This document shows positions 6,447 to 16,139 of a DNA stretch of 64,000 nt, piece by piece (within the stretch, counting starts at the first letter, position 1; the number at the start of each line of letters is the position of its first letter). The DNA is from an uncultured Mucilaginibacter sp. Its GTDB lineage: Bacteria; Bacteroidota; Bacteroidia; Sphingobacteriales; Sphingobacteriaceae. The position numbers were made by a program, and so were the translations under genes. The stretch covers positions 231,047-295,046 of the forward strand of contig NZ_CAJYGQ010000001.1 in NCBI RefSeq assembly GCF_913773635.1, given 5' to 3'. Below the pieces are notes generated by a model. The model was not told where the DNA came from. It made no database searches and was given only the letters and a program-made list of their open reading frames with translations.

Positions 6447-8675
6447 ATGAAAAAAATAGAGATACTGGCTGTGCTGTGCCTGGCTGGTTATACAACATCA
6501 TATGCACAAAATGCGGCTGTTAAGGGGTTTACGACTGAAACGGCCACCAAACAATTACAAACCGAAAAAGAGTTTGACAAGCACCTGAGCAATGTGCGCG
6601 TTGGTCAAAATATAAAAGAACTGGCCGCTCGTCCGCATCATTTAGGTTCGCCCGGAGGTAAGGCGGTTGCACAAGCTGTATTGCAAAAGTTTAAAGAGTA
6701 CGGCTGGGACGCCCAAATTGAAACCTACCAAGTGCTATTCCCTACACCTAAAGCACGTTTGCTGGAGCTTACTTATCCAACCCGGTACGTGGCCAAGCTA
6801 AAAGAGCCTGCTTTTGCCGAGGATGCCACATCAGGGCAGGATGGGCAGTTGCCAACTTATAATGCCTGGGGTGCCGATGGCGATGTTACCGGCGAATTGG
6901 TATTTGTAAACTACGGTTTGCCTGATGATTATACACAGCTCGAAAAACTGGGCATCGATGTAAAAGGCAAAATAGTGATAGCCAAATACGGCCGTTCGTG
7001 GCGTGGAATTAAACCCAAGGTAGCCTATGAGCATGGCGCTATTGGCTGCATAATTTATTCTGATCCAAAAGATGATGGCTTCTACCAGGGCGAAGTATAC
7101 CCCAAAGGTCCTTACAAGAATGACCAAACGGTGCAGCGTGGGTCAGTAATGGATATGGTAATTTACCCGGGCGACCCACTAACCCCCAACGTTGGGGCAA
7201 CAGCTAAAGCGAAACGTTTGGATAGGAGTGAGGCGCAAACCATCTTGAAAATCCCGGTGCTGCCTATTAGTTATGGCGATGCCCAGCCCCTGCTGGCTGC
7301 CTTAGGGGGTCCGGTGGCTCCGGCCGAGTGGCGCGGTGCGCTGCCCATCACTTACCATGTTGGCCCGGGTAAGGCTAAAGTGCATTTAAAAATTGAACAT
7401 AACTGGGATTTGGTTCCGGCTTATAACGTAATAGCTAAAATAAAAGGCAGCCAATACCCTAACCAATGGGTAGTACGCGGCAATCATCATGATGCCTGGG
7501 TGAACGGCGCAGACGACCCGGTAAGCGGTTTGGCTGCCCAGTTAGAGGAGGCAAGGGCTATTGGCTTGCTGGTAAAAGCAGGTTACAAACCTAAGCGTAC
7601 GTTAGTTTATGCCGCCTGGGATGGCGAAGAGCCTTCTTTATTAGGTTCGACAGAATGGGTAGAAGACCATGCCGCCGAGCTGAAAGAAAAAGCGGTTGCT
7701 TACATCAATTCTGATGGTAACAGTCGTGGCTTTTTAGGTGCGGGAGGTTCGCACGCGCTTGAAGTGTTTACCAGTGAGATTGCCAAAAACGTTATTGACC
7801 CGCTAACGGGTGTAAGTGTTTTTGAACGCAAAAGAGCTAATGATGCCGTAAAAGCGGCATCGGCCAAATCACAAAGAGCAATACTTAAACAGGATACCCT
7901 GTCACTCGGGGCGTTAGGTACTGGGTCTGATTACTCTGCCTTTCTGCAGCACTTAGGCATTCCCACCCTTAATTTAGGTTACGGTGGCGAAGATGGTGGC
8001 GGCGATTATCATTCTATTTACGATTCGTATGATGATTATGTGCGGTTTAAAGATAGCAGCTTTGTTTACGGAGTAGCGTTAGCGCAAACTGCAGGTCGTG
8101 CCGTATTGCGTTTGGCTAACGCCGATGTGCTTCCATTTGATTTTGCAAGCTTGGGCAAAGTAATAAACCAGTACCAAACGGAAGTAAAACAACTGGCCGA
8201 TGGGTTGCGCGAAAAATACAATGCCGAAAACCAACTTATTAAAAGCAACAGCTATAAACTGGCTGCCGACCCAAAAGACAAATTCATTGCAACGGCTTTA
8301 AAACCTGAGGTGCCTGCGTTTGACTTTGCCGGGTTTGATAAAGCTATACAGCGACTCAAGCAATGCGCAGCGGCACTAAATGGCATAAGCGCTAAAGCTT
8401 TGACTAATTTCAAACTTGCGGCAAAATTCAACAACGCCGTTTACCAGGCCGAAAAGAGCTTGTTGATTGCGGAAGGTTTGCCTAAACGCCCATGGTATCG
8501 ACATAGTATATATGCGCCGGGCTTTTATACCGGGTATGGCGTAAAAACTTTGCCGGGTGTACGCGAGGCTATTGAGCAAAACAACTGGGACGAAGCCCGT
8601 CAGCAAATAACCATAGCCACCAAAGCTGTGGACCAATTAAGCACACAACTTGAAAACATAACACAAGGACAATAA
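6447..8675 (+). CDS. M28 peptidase, glutamate carboxypeptidase II-like, secreted
   Basis: The 742-residue protein has signal peptide CLAGYTTSYAQ, a PA domain (about 140-300), the M28 zinc peptidase core, and a C-terminal transferrin-receptor-like dimerisation domain, as in GCPII/PSMA. Metal and catalytic residues are visible: His in NHHDAWVNGADDP (about 348), bridging Asp, Glu-Glu in WDGEEPSLLGSTEW (about 394), Asp in NSDGNSRG and His in GGGDYHSIYD (about 522). Family members trim C-terminal glutamate or short peptides. It is the first gene of an operon with SusC and SusD, 15 bases before SusC, so it probably processes the substrate they import. Glutathione-like or Cys-containing peptides are an attractive guess given the regulation. 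Confidence 0.9.
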   Translation: MKKIEILAVLCLAGYTTSYAQNAAVKGFTTETATKQLQTEKEFDKHLSNVRVGQNIKELAARPHHLGSPGGKAVAQAVLQKFKEYGWDAQIETYQVLFPTPKARLLELTYPTRYVAKLKEPAFAEDATSGQDGQLPTYNAWGADGDVTGELVFVNYGLPDDYTQLEKLGIDVKGKIVIAKYGRSWRGIKPKVAYEHGAIGCIIYSDPKDDGFYQGEVYPKGPYKNDQTVQRGSVMDMVIYPGDPLTPNVGATAKAKRLDRSEAQTILKIPVLPISYGDAQPLLAALGGPVAPAEWRGALPITYHVGPGKAKVHLKIEHNWDLVPAYNVIAKIKGSQYPNQWVVRGNHHDAWVNGADDPVSGLAAQLEEARAIGLLVKAGYKPKRTLVYAAWDGEEPSLLGSTEWVEDHAAELKEKAVAYINSDGNSRGFLGAGGSHALEVFTSEIAKNVIDPLTGVSVFERKRANDAVKAASAKSQRAILKQDTLSLGALGTGSDYSAFLQHLGIPTLNLGYGGEDGGGDYHSIYDSYDDYVRFKDSSFVYGVALAQTAGRAVLRLANADVLPFDFASLGKVINQYQTEVKQLADGLREKYNAENQLIKSNSYKLAADPKDKFIATALKPEVPAFDFAGFDKAIQRLKQCAAALNGISAKALTNFKLAAKFNNAVYQAEKSLLIAEGLPKRPWYRHSIYAPGFYTGYGVKTLPGVREAIEQNNWDEARQQITIATKAVDQLSTQLENITQGQ

Positions 8676-8690
8676 CCACCTCATCATTTT

Positions 8691-11600
8691 ATGAAATTCA
8701 GATTTTTACTATTCCTGTTTTTAACGGGCTGGATAGCCCTTGCCCATGCACAGGAACGCAAGGTAACCGGAACAGTTACCCAGGAGGGTAGCACAACGGC
8801 CTTGCCCGGCGTAAACGTTAACATTAAAGGACAACGAAAAAGCACTCAAACCGACCCCGACGGTAAGTTTAGTATCACCCTTCAAGGAGCCGAAAATACA
8901 CTGGTATTTACTTACGTAGGGTTTGAAGCTAAAGAAGTACCGGTGAGCGGTAACACCTTGTCGGTACAATTAAAGGCCGCCAATAACAACCTTAACGAGG
9001 TGGTTGTGGTGGCTTACGGTACTGCTAACAAGGCTACCTACACAGGTTCGGCATCGGTGGTAAACGCTGCCGATTTGGAAAAACGCCAGGTGTCAAATAT
9101 TAGCCGTACGCTGCAAGGTGTAGTACCGGGTGTTCAATCGGTAGCACCAGCCGGGCAGCCAGGTAGTGAGGCCAGCATTCGCATTAGGGGTATTGGTTCT
9201 GTTAATGCATCGAGCGATCCGCTTTATGTGGTTGATGGTATTCCGTTTTCGGGTAATATCAATGCTATCAATACGGCCGATGTCGAGTCTATCTCAGTAT
9301 TAAAAGATGCTTCGGCGAGTGCGCTTTATGGATCGCGTGGTGCAAATGGTGTAATTATTATCACTACAAAGCGCGGTAAGTATAACGCTAAGCCTACGGT
9401 AACATTAAACTCTAACATAGGATATTCATCACGTGCGGTTAAAGATTATGATTTTGTAAGCACCAATGATTATTTCCAGCTACAATGGGAAGCCTTGCGC
9501 AACAACCGGCTCGATCAGGGCAACACTGCAGCACAGGCTGCGCAATATGCCACCAGCGAACTGGTAAGCAACCTAAAAATCAATCCTTATGGTTCTGCGT
9601 TCCCAAACCCGGTTGGGTTAGATGGCAAATTGGTAGCCGGCGCAACCCCGCTTTGGGATGATGACTGGAGCAAATCATTAAGTCGTACCGGTGTGCGCCA
9701 GCAGGTAGATTTAGGTATAAGTGGAGGCGGCGCCGACTCGCGTTACTTTGTATCGGGCGGGTATTTGGATGATAAAGGCTTCATCATCGGATCACACTTT
9801 CGCCGCTATAATACGCGTGTTAATTATAATACTAAGGTTAACAAGTGGTTTGAGGCAGGTGTAAACGTAGCTGCATCAAGCACCAGTCAGGATTCACCAC
9901 CACAAACCGATAGCAGCCAGGGTAACTTCGCCAACTTCGGTCGTTTGGTGTCAGACATTTACCCGGTGTATGAGCGTAACGCTGATGGTACCCTTAAATT
10001 AGATGCCAGCGGCAACCGTGTTTACGATTTTGGTAACTACCGCCCAAGCGCTGCCGCGACAGGCAACAACCTGCTGGGCATAGCCGAGCTGAACAAGTAC
10101 AGCAACAAGCAAGACGCATTAATACTGCGCGGAAACATACAAATAAACATACTTGACGGGCTTAAACTTAAAAGCAGCGTTAACACCGATTATAACAATC
10201 GTAGTGGTTTGTCATACACGAATCCAACCTTCGGCTCGGGCGTAACAGGTAGTGGGTCGGTTAGTAAAAATTCATCGCGCACGGTGGGTTATACCATTAA
10301 CAATCTGTTAGATTATACTTTTAATGTAGCCAACGTCCACCACTTTAATATACTGGCAGGGCAGGAGGTTTACGTGCTTAACATTTCCAGCCTATCGGGA
10401 AGCCGGAGTAATTTCGGTTTTTCGGACAAGATTGAGCCGGCGGCGGCATCGCTACTCAATAGCTTTACCGGTAATGCCGATGAATACAAACTAGCCAGCT
10501 TTTTAGGGAAAATAGATTATAACTTTAATCAGAAGTACTACTTGTCGGCAAGTTTTCGTAGAGATGGATCATCCCGTTTTAGCCCGGAGTCGCGATGGGG
10601 CAACTTCTGGTCGGTTGGTGCATCGTGGAATGCCAAGTCAGAATCTTTTTTAAAGGATGTATCATGGTTGAACAGCTTAACCGTACGTAGTAGCTACGGT
10701 GCACAGGGGAACGATAACCTGGGTAGCTACTATGCGTACCAGGATTTGTATTCTATTTATAATAGCTTAGGCCAGGCTGGTTTGGTTACTTCAAGACTGC
10801 CAACGTCTGGTCTAAAGTGGGAAACCAACCTCAATTTTAATTCGGGTGTAGACTTTGCCATTCTTGATAACCGCATCAGCGGCAGCTTTGAGGTGTATCA
10901 GCGCCGTTCAAAAGATTTGTTATTCAGCCGTCCGCTGGCACCATCATTGGGTTATACAGCCATTGACGACAATATTGGGTCGATGCGTAACAATGGTTAC
11001 GAAGGCCAGATTAACCTGGTGCCTGTTGTAAGCAAAGATGTAAAATGGACGCTTGGCTTCAACTTTGGTCACTACAACAACAAGATTACCAAGCTTCCGC
11101 AAAAAGAAATCATCGCCGGAAATGTGGGCCAGTTAGGTTCAACCAAAAAAATGATCGTGGGTAGCTCGGTATATGATTTTTATATACGCGAATGGGCAGG
11201 TGTTGAGCAGGCAAATGGTAAACCATTATGGTACAAAAATATTTATGCTGTTGATGCTGCTGGCAACCGTACCATTACAGGGCGTACCACAACCAGCGTA
11301 TACGCTGAGGCCGATCAGTATTTTCAAGGCAGTGCTTTGCCAAAGCTCTATGGCGGCGCTAACACCACCATTAAGTACAAACAGTTTGAATTGTATGCTT
11401 TAGTGGCTTACAACATTGGCGGTAAAATTTTGGACTTAGACGAGGTGATGATTTTGCACACCGGCGAAAATACGGGCCGGACCTGGGGTACCGAAATACT
11501 GAACCGCTGGACTCCGCAAAACACCATTACAGATGTGCCGCGCTTAACTACAACCACTACCAACTGGAACAGCATATCTACACGGTTTTTACATGATGCC

Positions 11601-11822
11601 ACTTATGCACGTTTAAAAAACGTGAGTTTAACGTACAATTTGCCTAGCCAATGGGCAAGCCGTATAGGCCTCAAAAATGTAAGGGTTTACGGCCGCGGCG
11701 AGAACCTGTTTACCTGGTATAACCACAAGGGTATGGACCCCGAGCAGGCAGTTGATGGTGTTACGTTTTACCGTTACCCGGCCCAAAAAACTTACACCTT
11801 CGGTTTCGACCTTTCATTTTAA
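8691..11822 (+). CDS. SusC/RagA-family TonB-linked outer membrane receptor
   Basis: A full-length 1043-residue SusC. It has signal peptide GWIALAHAQ, an N-terminal carboxypeptidase-regulatory-like domain (GTVTQEGSTTALPGVNVNIKG), the TonB box/plug start NEVVVVAYGTANK, the plug motifs RIRGIGSVNASSDPLYVVDG and SVLKDASASALYGSRGANGV, and a barrel ending in FGFDLSF. It imports substrate across the outer membrane using TonB-ExbBD energy. It follows the M28 peptidase and precedes a SusD gene, so peptides are the likely class of substrate. Confidence 0.96.
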   Translation: MKFRFLLFLFLTGWIALAHAQERKVTGTVTQEGSTTALPGVNVNIKGQRKSTQTDPDGKFSITLQGAENTLVFTYVGFEAKEVPVSGNTLSVQLKAANNNLNEVVVVAYGTANKATYTGSASVVNAADLEKRQVSNISRTLQGVVPGVQSVAPAGQPGSEASIRIRGIGSVNASSDPLYVVDGIPFSGNINAINTADVESISVLKDASASALYGSRGANGVIIITTKRGKYNAKPTVTLNSNIGYSSRAVKDYDFVSTNDYFQLQWEALRNNRLDQGNTAAQAAQYATSELVSNLKINPYGSAFPNPVGLDGKLVAGATPLWDDDWSKSLSRTGVRQQVDLGISGGGADSRYFVSGGYLDDKGFIIGSHFRRYNTRVNYNTKVNKWFEAGVNVAASSTSQDSPPQTDSSQGNFANFGRLVSDIYPVYERNADGTLKLDASGNRVYDFGNYRPSAAATGNNLLGIAELNKYSNKQDALILRGNIQINILDGLKLKSSVNTDYNNRSGLSYTNPTFGSGVTGSGSVSKNSSRTVGYTINNLLDYTFNVANVHHFNILAGQEVYVLNISSLSGSRSNFGFSDKIEPAAASLLNSFTGNADEYKLASFLGKIDYNFNQKYYLSASFRRDGSSRFSPESRWGNFWSVGASWNAKSESFLKDVSWLNSLTVRSSYGAQGNDNLGSYYAYQDLYSIYNSLGQAGLVTSRLPTSGLKWETNLNFNSGVDFAILDNRISGSFEVYQRRSKDLLFSRPLAPSLGYTAIDDNIGSMRNNGYEGQINLVPVVSKDVKWTLGFNFGHYNNKITKLPQKEIIAGNVGQLGSTKKMIVGSSVYDFYIREWAGVEQANGKPLWYKNIYAVDAAGNRTITGRTTTSVYAEADQYFQGSALPKLYGGANTTIKYKQFELYALVAYNIGGKILDLDEVMILHTGENTGRTWGTEILNRWTPQNTITDVPRLTTTTTNWNSISTRFLHDATYARLKNVSLTYNLPSQWASRIGLKNVRVYGRGENLFTWYNHKGMDPEQAVDGVTFYRYPAQKTYTFGFDLSF

Positions 11823-11834
11823 TAAGCAACCGTC

Positions 11835-13313
11835 ATGAAATTTAAATACACAACCATAAAAATACTTTTTGTAGCCATCGTATTAAGCCTATCGGCTTGC
11901 AAGGATGATTTTTTTGAAACCTCGCCATCGGGCGATCTTACCGGCAGCGAAACCTATTCGTCAACCAAAAACATTGATGCTTTAGTTAATGGTACCCTGC
12001 GTTACCTGATGGAAACCAGCACTTCGCAGGATAATCCAGGCTTGTCGGCCATTACCCTCACGCAGGAGGTAATGGGCGAGGATGCCATAGCCCGCGATGG
12101 TGTGTATGGCTTTCGCGATTCGTACCCGTATAAAGACCCGTTTGACAATACCACTCGCAGGGCTTTGTTTTTTTGGAGCTTTCAGTATAAGGTAATTGAT
12201 AATTGCAACAATATTTTGGCCAACGTTGATAACGCCAGCGGTACCGATGCGGAACGCCGCTACTTAAAAGGTCAGGCGTTGGCATTAAGAGGCTTTGTAT
12301 ACCTAAACTTAGTAAGGCAATACCAGTTTACTTATGCTAAGGATAAAAACGCAAAAGCGGTGCCTATGTATACCGAACCAACCAGCCCAGCATCTGTACC
12401 TAAAGCGCGTGCCACGGTTGAGGAGGTGTACAACCAGGCTATTGGCGACTTAACCCAAGCCGAAACACTACTTGCAGGCTTTGTACGCAAGGTTAAAAAC
12501 CGGCCCGACGCCAATGTAGTTAAAGGCTTACTAGCAAGAGCCTATTTAACACAGGAAAACTGGACACTGGCAGCTACCAAAGCCCGCGAAGCCCGTACCG
12601 GTTACAACATTATGGAAGCCGCGCAATACACCCAGGGTTTTAACGACGTAAGCAACGTAGAATGGATTTGGGGGCACCCGCAGCAGGCCGACCAGAATTT
12701 GGGCGGAGCATCGTACTTTGCTTACATTGATGTTACCCCGGCGGCAGGCTACCGCTCTATTATGCCCGACCCATACTTTAAGCAGTTGTTTGCCGATGGC
12801 GACATCCGCAAAACACTGTTTGAGACCGTAACCACCTCAACCGACCCAATGTACCGCTGGATTAAGTACAAAAAATTCGTCAACAAAGCTGATCAATCGG
12901 GCCATATTGTGCTCATGCGTTCATCGGAAATGGCGTTGATAGAGGCCGAAAGCAAAGCCCGCTTAAACGATTTAACCGGAGCCATAGCCGCGCTTAATGA
13001 GGTGAGGGTTAAACGCAATTTGCCCGTAGCTGTAGTTGCTAATTTTACCCAAGCCACACTAATTGAGGAGATACTAACCGAACGCCGCCGCGAGCTATGG
13101 GGGGAGGGTTTCAGGCTGTACGATTTGCTGCGCCTGCAACGCGCCCCGGTACGTAAAGAATCAGTTGAGACTATACGTGTTGGCAATGCCGATTTGCTTA
13201 TCAAAGGTCATTACGTGCTCAAGTTTCCTGACAATAGCAATTTGGTGCCTAACAGTGTGTACTACCTGTTTCCAATCCCGGTTAACGAGGTTAACACAAA
13301 TCCCAATTTGTAG
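11835..13313 (+). CDS. SusD/RagB-family outer membrane lipoprotein
   Basis: The 492-residue lipoprotein has lipobox SLSAC-K after a 21-residue signal. SusD hallmarks are KGQALALRGFVYLNLVRQYQ, the C-terminal MALIEAESKARLNDLTGAIAALNEVR and LTERRRELWGEGFRLYDLLR. It starts 12 bases after the SusC stop and ends at a strong terminator, so it completes the leader-peptidase-SusC-SusD operon. It should bind the peptide or peptide-derived ligand at the cell surface. Confidence 0.95.
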   Translation: MKFKYTTIKILFVAIVLSLSACKDDFFETSPSGDLTGSETYSSTKNIDALVNGTLRYLMETSTSQDNPGLSAITLTQEVMGEDAIARDGVYGFRDSYPYKDPFDNTTRRALFFWSFQYKVIDNCNNILANVDNASGTDAERRYLKGQALALRGFVYLNLVRQYQFTYAKDKNAKAVPMYTEPTSPASVPKARATVEEVYNQAIGDLTQAETLLAGFVRKVKNRPDANVVKGLLARAYLTQENWTLAATKAREARTGYNIMEAAQYTQGFNDVSNVEWIWGHPQQADQNLGGASYFAYIDVTPAAGYRSIMPDPYFKQLFADGDIRKTLFETVTTSTDPMYRWIKYKKFVNKADQSGHIVLMRSSEMALIEAESKARLNDLTGAIAALNEVRVKRNLPVAVVANFTQATLIEEILTERRRELWGEGFRLYDLLRLQRAPVRKESVETIRVGNADLLIKGHYVLKFPDNSNLVPNSVYYLFPIPVNEVNTNPNL

Positions 13314-13360
13314 CGAATAACCTGCAAGCAAATGTAAATCAATTTGCAAATGATAATTTA

Positions 13361-13402
13361 AAAGAAGCGTTTTCAAAGCCTTACATTGAAAGCGCTTCTT
13401 TC
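13361..13402. terminator. Bidirectional terminator between convergent genes
   Basis: AAAGAAGCGTTTTCAA at 13361 pairs with TTGAAAGCGCTTCTTT ending at 13401, with one mismatch, and has A-rich and T-rich flanks. It separates the SusD gene from the reverse-strand small lipoprotein. Confidence 0.8.
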
Positions 13403-13457
13403 CATTATTATTGGCTCGATGCTGCAAAGAAACTACGTTCTATAATTCAATATTCAA

Positions 13458-13652
13458 TTACCTTCTCAAAGGACTATCCACCATTGGCGTATCAGCCATT
13501 GCAGGCGAATCAATCGTATTGCTATCTACTTTAATCGTAGTATCGATGGTGCTCGAATCCGCTTCAGTGCTTGATGAATTAGAGCCTTTACAGGCAAATA
13601 AAGAGGATGATATCGCTAACGCAACTATGCCAGTCTTAATTGAATTTTTCAT
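13458..13652 (-). CDS. Small Ser/Thr/Asp-rich lipoprotein
   Basis: A 64-residue product with a clear lipoprotein signal (lipobox SLFAC-K) followed by a low-complexity Ser/Thr/Asp stretch such as DSSTIDTTIKVDSNTIDSP. No enzyme fold is possible at this length; it is probably a surface-anchored or periplasmic small lipoprotein of unknown role. The forward frame over the same bases has no recognisable features, so the lipobox decides the strand. Confidence 0.7.
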   Translation of the reverse strand: MKNSIKTGIVALAISSSLFACKGSNSSSTEADSSTIDTTIKVDSNTIDSPAMADTPMVDSPLRR

Positions 13653-13836
13653 AAACTAATAATCCCCATTAAATGAAATTGTTTTAACTATTAAGTAATT
13701 AATGCGCTGCAAGTACTAAGTTTTGTTAGTATTTATGTAATTCAAATTCATTTAAAACATAATGTCGAATTGTTGTATTTAATTATTGGTTAATATATGT
13801 GGCGTTAATTATCAGTAATCGTTAAAATTAAATAAC

Positions 13837-14079
13837 ATGGCAGAACAAAATGAAAGCATGGCTCCGGGGCAACAAAACTATCCGTCAGAAAATGAGCCGC
13901 AAGGTAATTCACACGCATTATCTGGGAACGAGATAAGAGAGGGTGCTAATGAAGAAGATCAACTTGATGAGCTGAAAGAAAATTCGACTGATGTGGATGA
14001 AGATAAAAAATCAGGCGCAGCCCCAACGGCTTATCAGTATGAGCGCAAAATTACTGATAGTCAAAATAAAAGCAGTTGA
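13837..14079 (+). CDS. Small acidic, probably disordered protein
   Basis: An 80-residue hydrophilic protein rich in Glu, Asp, Asn and Gln with no hydrophobic segment and no signal peptide, so it is probably cytosolic and unfolded on its own. The N-terminal composition (MAEQNESMAPGQQNYP) resembles the protein at 18776. Unrecognised family. ATG follows a purine-rich AT stretch typical of Bacteroidota starts. Its position in a group of stress-type genes suggests a stress-related role, but this is inference. Confidence 0.6.
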   Translation: MAEQNESMAPGQQNYPSENEPQGNSHALSGNEIREGANEEDQLDELKENSTDVDEDKKSGAAPTAYQYERKITDSQNKSS

Positions 14080-14571
14080 AAGGTAATCTTATAACCTAAA
14101 CTAATATCGCGCAATAAGCGTTACAACCAGCCTGTGCATGCTACCTTATATTTAAATCATTTGGTAGTTTAATAACGTTCGTTATAAAATCAGAACCTAC
14201 CATGCCTTGCGAGATGCTCAAAAGATTGAGTTTCCGTAGGGTGTGGTATGTATTTTTTAAGCCTTGGGGTTATTGCCATTTTAAGATCTGGTTTCCAATC
14301 CAAGCATATGTCCAAAATCAATATCTACTGATTTTTGCTGCAACCCCGATATTAATAAGGTGATTGCTGAAAATACGCTACGTAGGCAATTATATCTATT
14401 TATTCACAACCAATCATTTCAAATAAAGCGTAGCACTCGTATTCTCTTAAAATCTTCAAAAGAATTTCTAAATATAGCTTTCAGGAATAAAACCTATCTA
14501 TTAATTAATGGTTAAATATGTATATTAATAATAAATTTAATCGATAAGCCAAATCAACAATTTAGTCAATT
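14080..14571. other. Gene-free AT-rich stretch
   Basis: This 492-base interval contains no ORF with coding character, no tRNA-like fold and no strong hairpin that I can see. Promoter elements for the 14572 gene are presumably at its end. Confidence 0.4.
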
Positions 14572-14823
14572 ATGAAGATAGGAAAAGAGCTACAAAAAAT
14601 ACTTGACAAAAGCTATGAACCTCACACTACTATCGAACGGAGCATGGGCCGGTACGATCTCCGGTTTGATACTGACCAGATAGGAAGACCGGTATTACTT
14701 TTTATGGGTAAGGCTAACGCACAAGGCCGTATCACGGGAGAACGTTTTACACGGCGAATAGTGACTAACGAAGTTGGCGACGTGATCAAAGATCATTGGG
14801 ATAATCAAGGCAAGATATTTTAA
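14572..14823 (+). CDS. Conserved small protein of unknown function
   Basis: An 83-residue soluble protein with a mixed alpha/beta pattern (ERSMGRYDLRFDTDQIGRPVLLFMGKANAQGR) and a strongly basic middle. There is no signal peptide or membrane segment. I do not recognise the family. It is followed 10 bases later by a SemiSWEET-like gene, so the two may be co-transcribed. Confidence 0.6.
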   Translation: MKIGKELQKILDKSYEPHTTIERSMGRYDLRFDTDQIGRPVLLFMGKANAQGRITGERFTRRIVTNEVGDVIKDHWDNQGKIF

Positions 14824-14833
14824 TGTTGTAAGT

Positions 14834-15097
14834 ATGGATGTATTGGAAATATTGGGTTTGGTTGCCGGAATTTGTACATCAACTGCAAGCCTGCCTCAAA
14901 TTATTAGTACTATAAAAACTAAAAAGGCATCTGAGGTTTCGCCATTTATGTTTATAGTACTCCTCGCAGGTAATGTATTGTGGACCTGGTACGGACTTCA
15001 AAAAAATGACTTACCCATTATTGCAACAAATGTACTTGCAGTAATACTCGACTTGGTTATGCTTTATTTGCGTTTCCGCTATCGTAAAAATAAATAA
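14834..15097 (+). CDS. SemiSWEET-type PQ-loop sugar transporter
   Basis: An 87-residue membrane protein with three predicted helices and the PQ motif in TSTASLPQIISTIKTKKASEVSPF, followed by GNVLWTWYGL, characteristic of bacterial SemiSWEETs. These small proteins dimerise in the inner membrane to make a sugar uniporter. The length fits the family (about 85-100 residues). It lies 18 bases upstream of the LLM oxidoreductase gene, likely the same transcript. The transported sugar is not predictable. Confidence 0.88.
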   Translation: MDVLEILGLVAGICTSTASLPQIISTIKTKKASEVSPFMFIVLLAGNVLWTWYGLQKNDLPIIATNVLAVILDLVMLYLRFRYRKNK

Positions 15098-15115
15098 TCA
15101 CACACACAAATTTAT

Positions 15116-16114
15116 ATGCGCATAGGATATCAAGCCTCTCACGAGCAATTTTCTCCCGGTAGTTTGCTTAGGCTCGCTAAGTTGGCCGAAGAGGCCGGCT
15201 TTGATTTTATTAATTCATCTGATCATTTCAAACCATGGAATGAAAATCAGGGCCATAGCGGTTTTTCTTTCGCCTGGCTTGGTGCGGCTATGCAATGTAC
15301 ATCGTTACCCTTTAGTATGGTATGCGCCCCTGGTCAGCGTTATCATCCTGCTATCGTAGCTCAGGCCATCGCAACTCTTGCTGAGATGTTTCCTGGTAGG
15401 TTTGAAGTAGCCCTGGGTAGTGGAGAAGCTATCAATGAACAAGTAACCGGAGGCATATGGCCGGCAAAACCTGAGCGTAATCAACGATTGCTGGAATGCG
15501 CGCAAATTATCAAACGATTGTTACGTGGAGAGACAATAAATCATGATGGAGTGGTAAAAGTACGCGATGCCCGCCTGTATACTCTACCTCAAATACAGCC
15601 GCCATTATACTGTGCCGCACTTTCGCCCGAAACAGCTGCATGGGCCGGGCGATGGGCTGATGGCTTGCTGACAGCACACCAGCCTATAGAGCATTTAAAA
15701 AAAGTAATACACGCGTTCAGAAGTAATGGTGGCAAAGCGAAGCCTATTATATTAAAAGTTCAATTGTCTTATGCTTCTACCGAGCAACAAGCGCTTGCAG
15801 GGGCATGTGAGCAGTGGAGTACTAATATTTTTGACAGCCATGTATTAAGTGATACGCGCACACCTGCAGATTTTGAACAGATGGCATTACACGTAAAACC
15901 ACAGGATATGTATGACCATGTGCACATATCAGCCCACAAGGATGAATTCATCAAAATCATACGGAGTTATAGTGAACTTGATGTTAGTGATCTAATTCTA
16001 CATAACGTAAACCTTGGTCAGGAGCGTTTTATTGAAGATTTTGGCAGATATATTATACCTGAACTGAAAGAAGGTTTTAAAGTTGAAAACCTCAGTCATG
16101 CTAAACATCAATGA
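15116..16114 (+). CDS. LLM-class flavin-dependent oxidoreductase (non-F420 type)
   Basis: The 332-residue protein has the luciferase-like monooxygenase TIM barrel: MRIGYQASHEQFSPGSLLRLAKLAEEAGFDFINSSDH is split over the first strand and helix, then RYHPAIVAQAIATLAEMFPGRFEVALGSGEAINE is the flavin-binding region. It resembles the TIGR03885-type subgroup of F420-like oxidoreductases found in organisms without F420, so FMN is the likely cofactor. The substrate is unknown. It lies between SemiSWEET and DUF1810 genes with short gaps. Confidence 0.87.
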   Translation: MRIGYQASHEQFSPGSLLRLAKLAEEAGFDFINSSDHFKPWNENQGHSGFSFAWLGAAMQCTSLPFSMVCAPGQRYHPAIVAQAIATLAEMFPGRFEVALGSGEAINEQVTGGIWPAKPERNQRLLECAQIIKRLLRGETINHDGVVKVRDARLYTLPQIQPPLYCAALSPETAAWAGRWADGLLTAHQPIEHLKKVIHAFRSNGGKAKPIILKVQLSYASTEQQALAGACEQWSTNIFDSHVLSDTRTPADFEQMALHVKPQDMYDHVHISAHKDEFIKIIRSYSELDVSDLILHNVNLGQERFIEDFGRYIIPELKEGFKVENLSHAKHQ

Positions 16115-16139
16115 TTTAACAGTAATATAATTAGAAAAT

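Noticed and set aside
13411..13659. Forward ORF opposite the small lipoprotein
   Set aside because: Reverse strand has a clear lipobox and signal; the forward frame is low in coding character.
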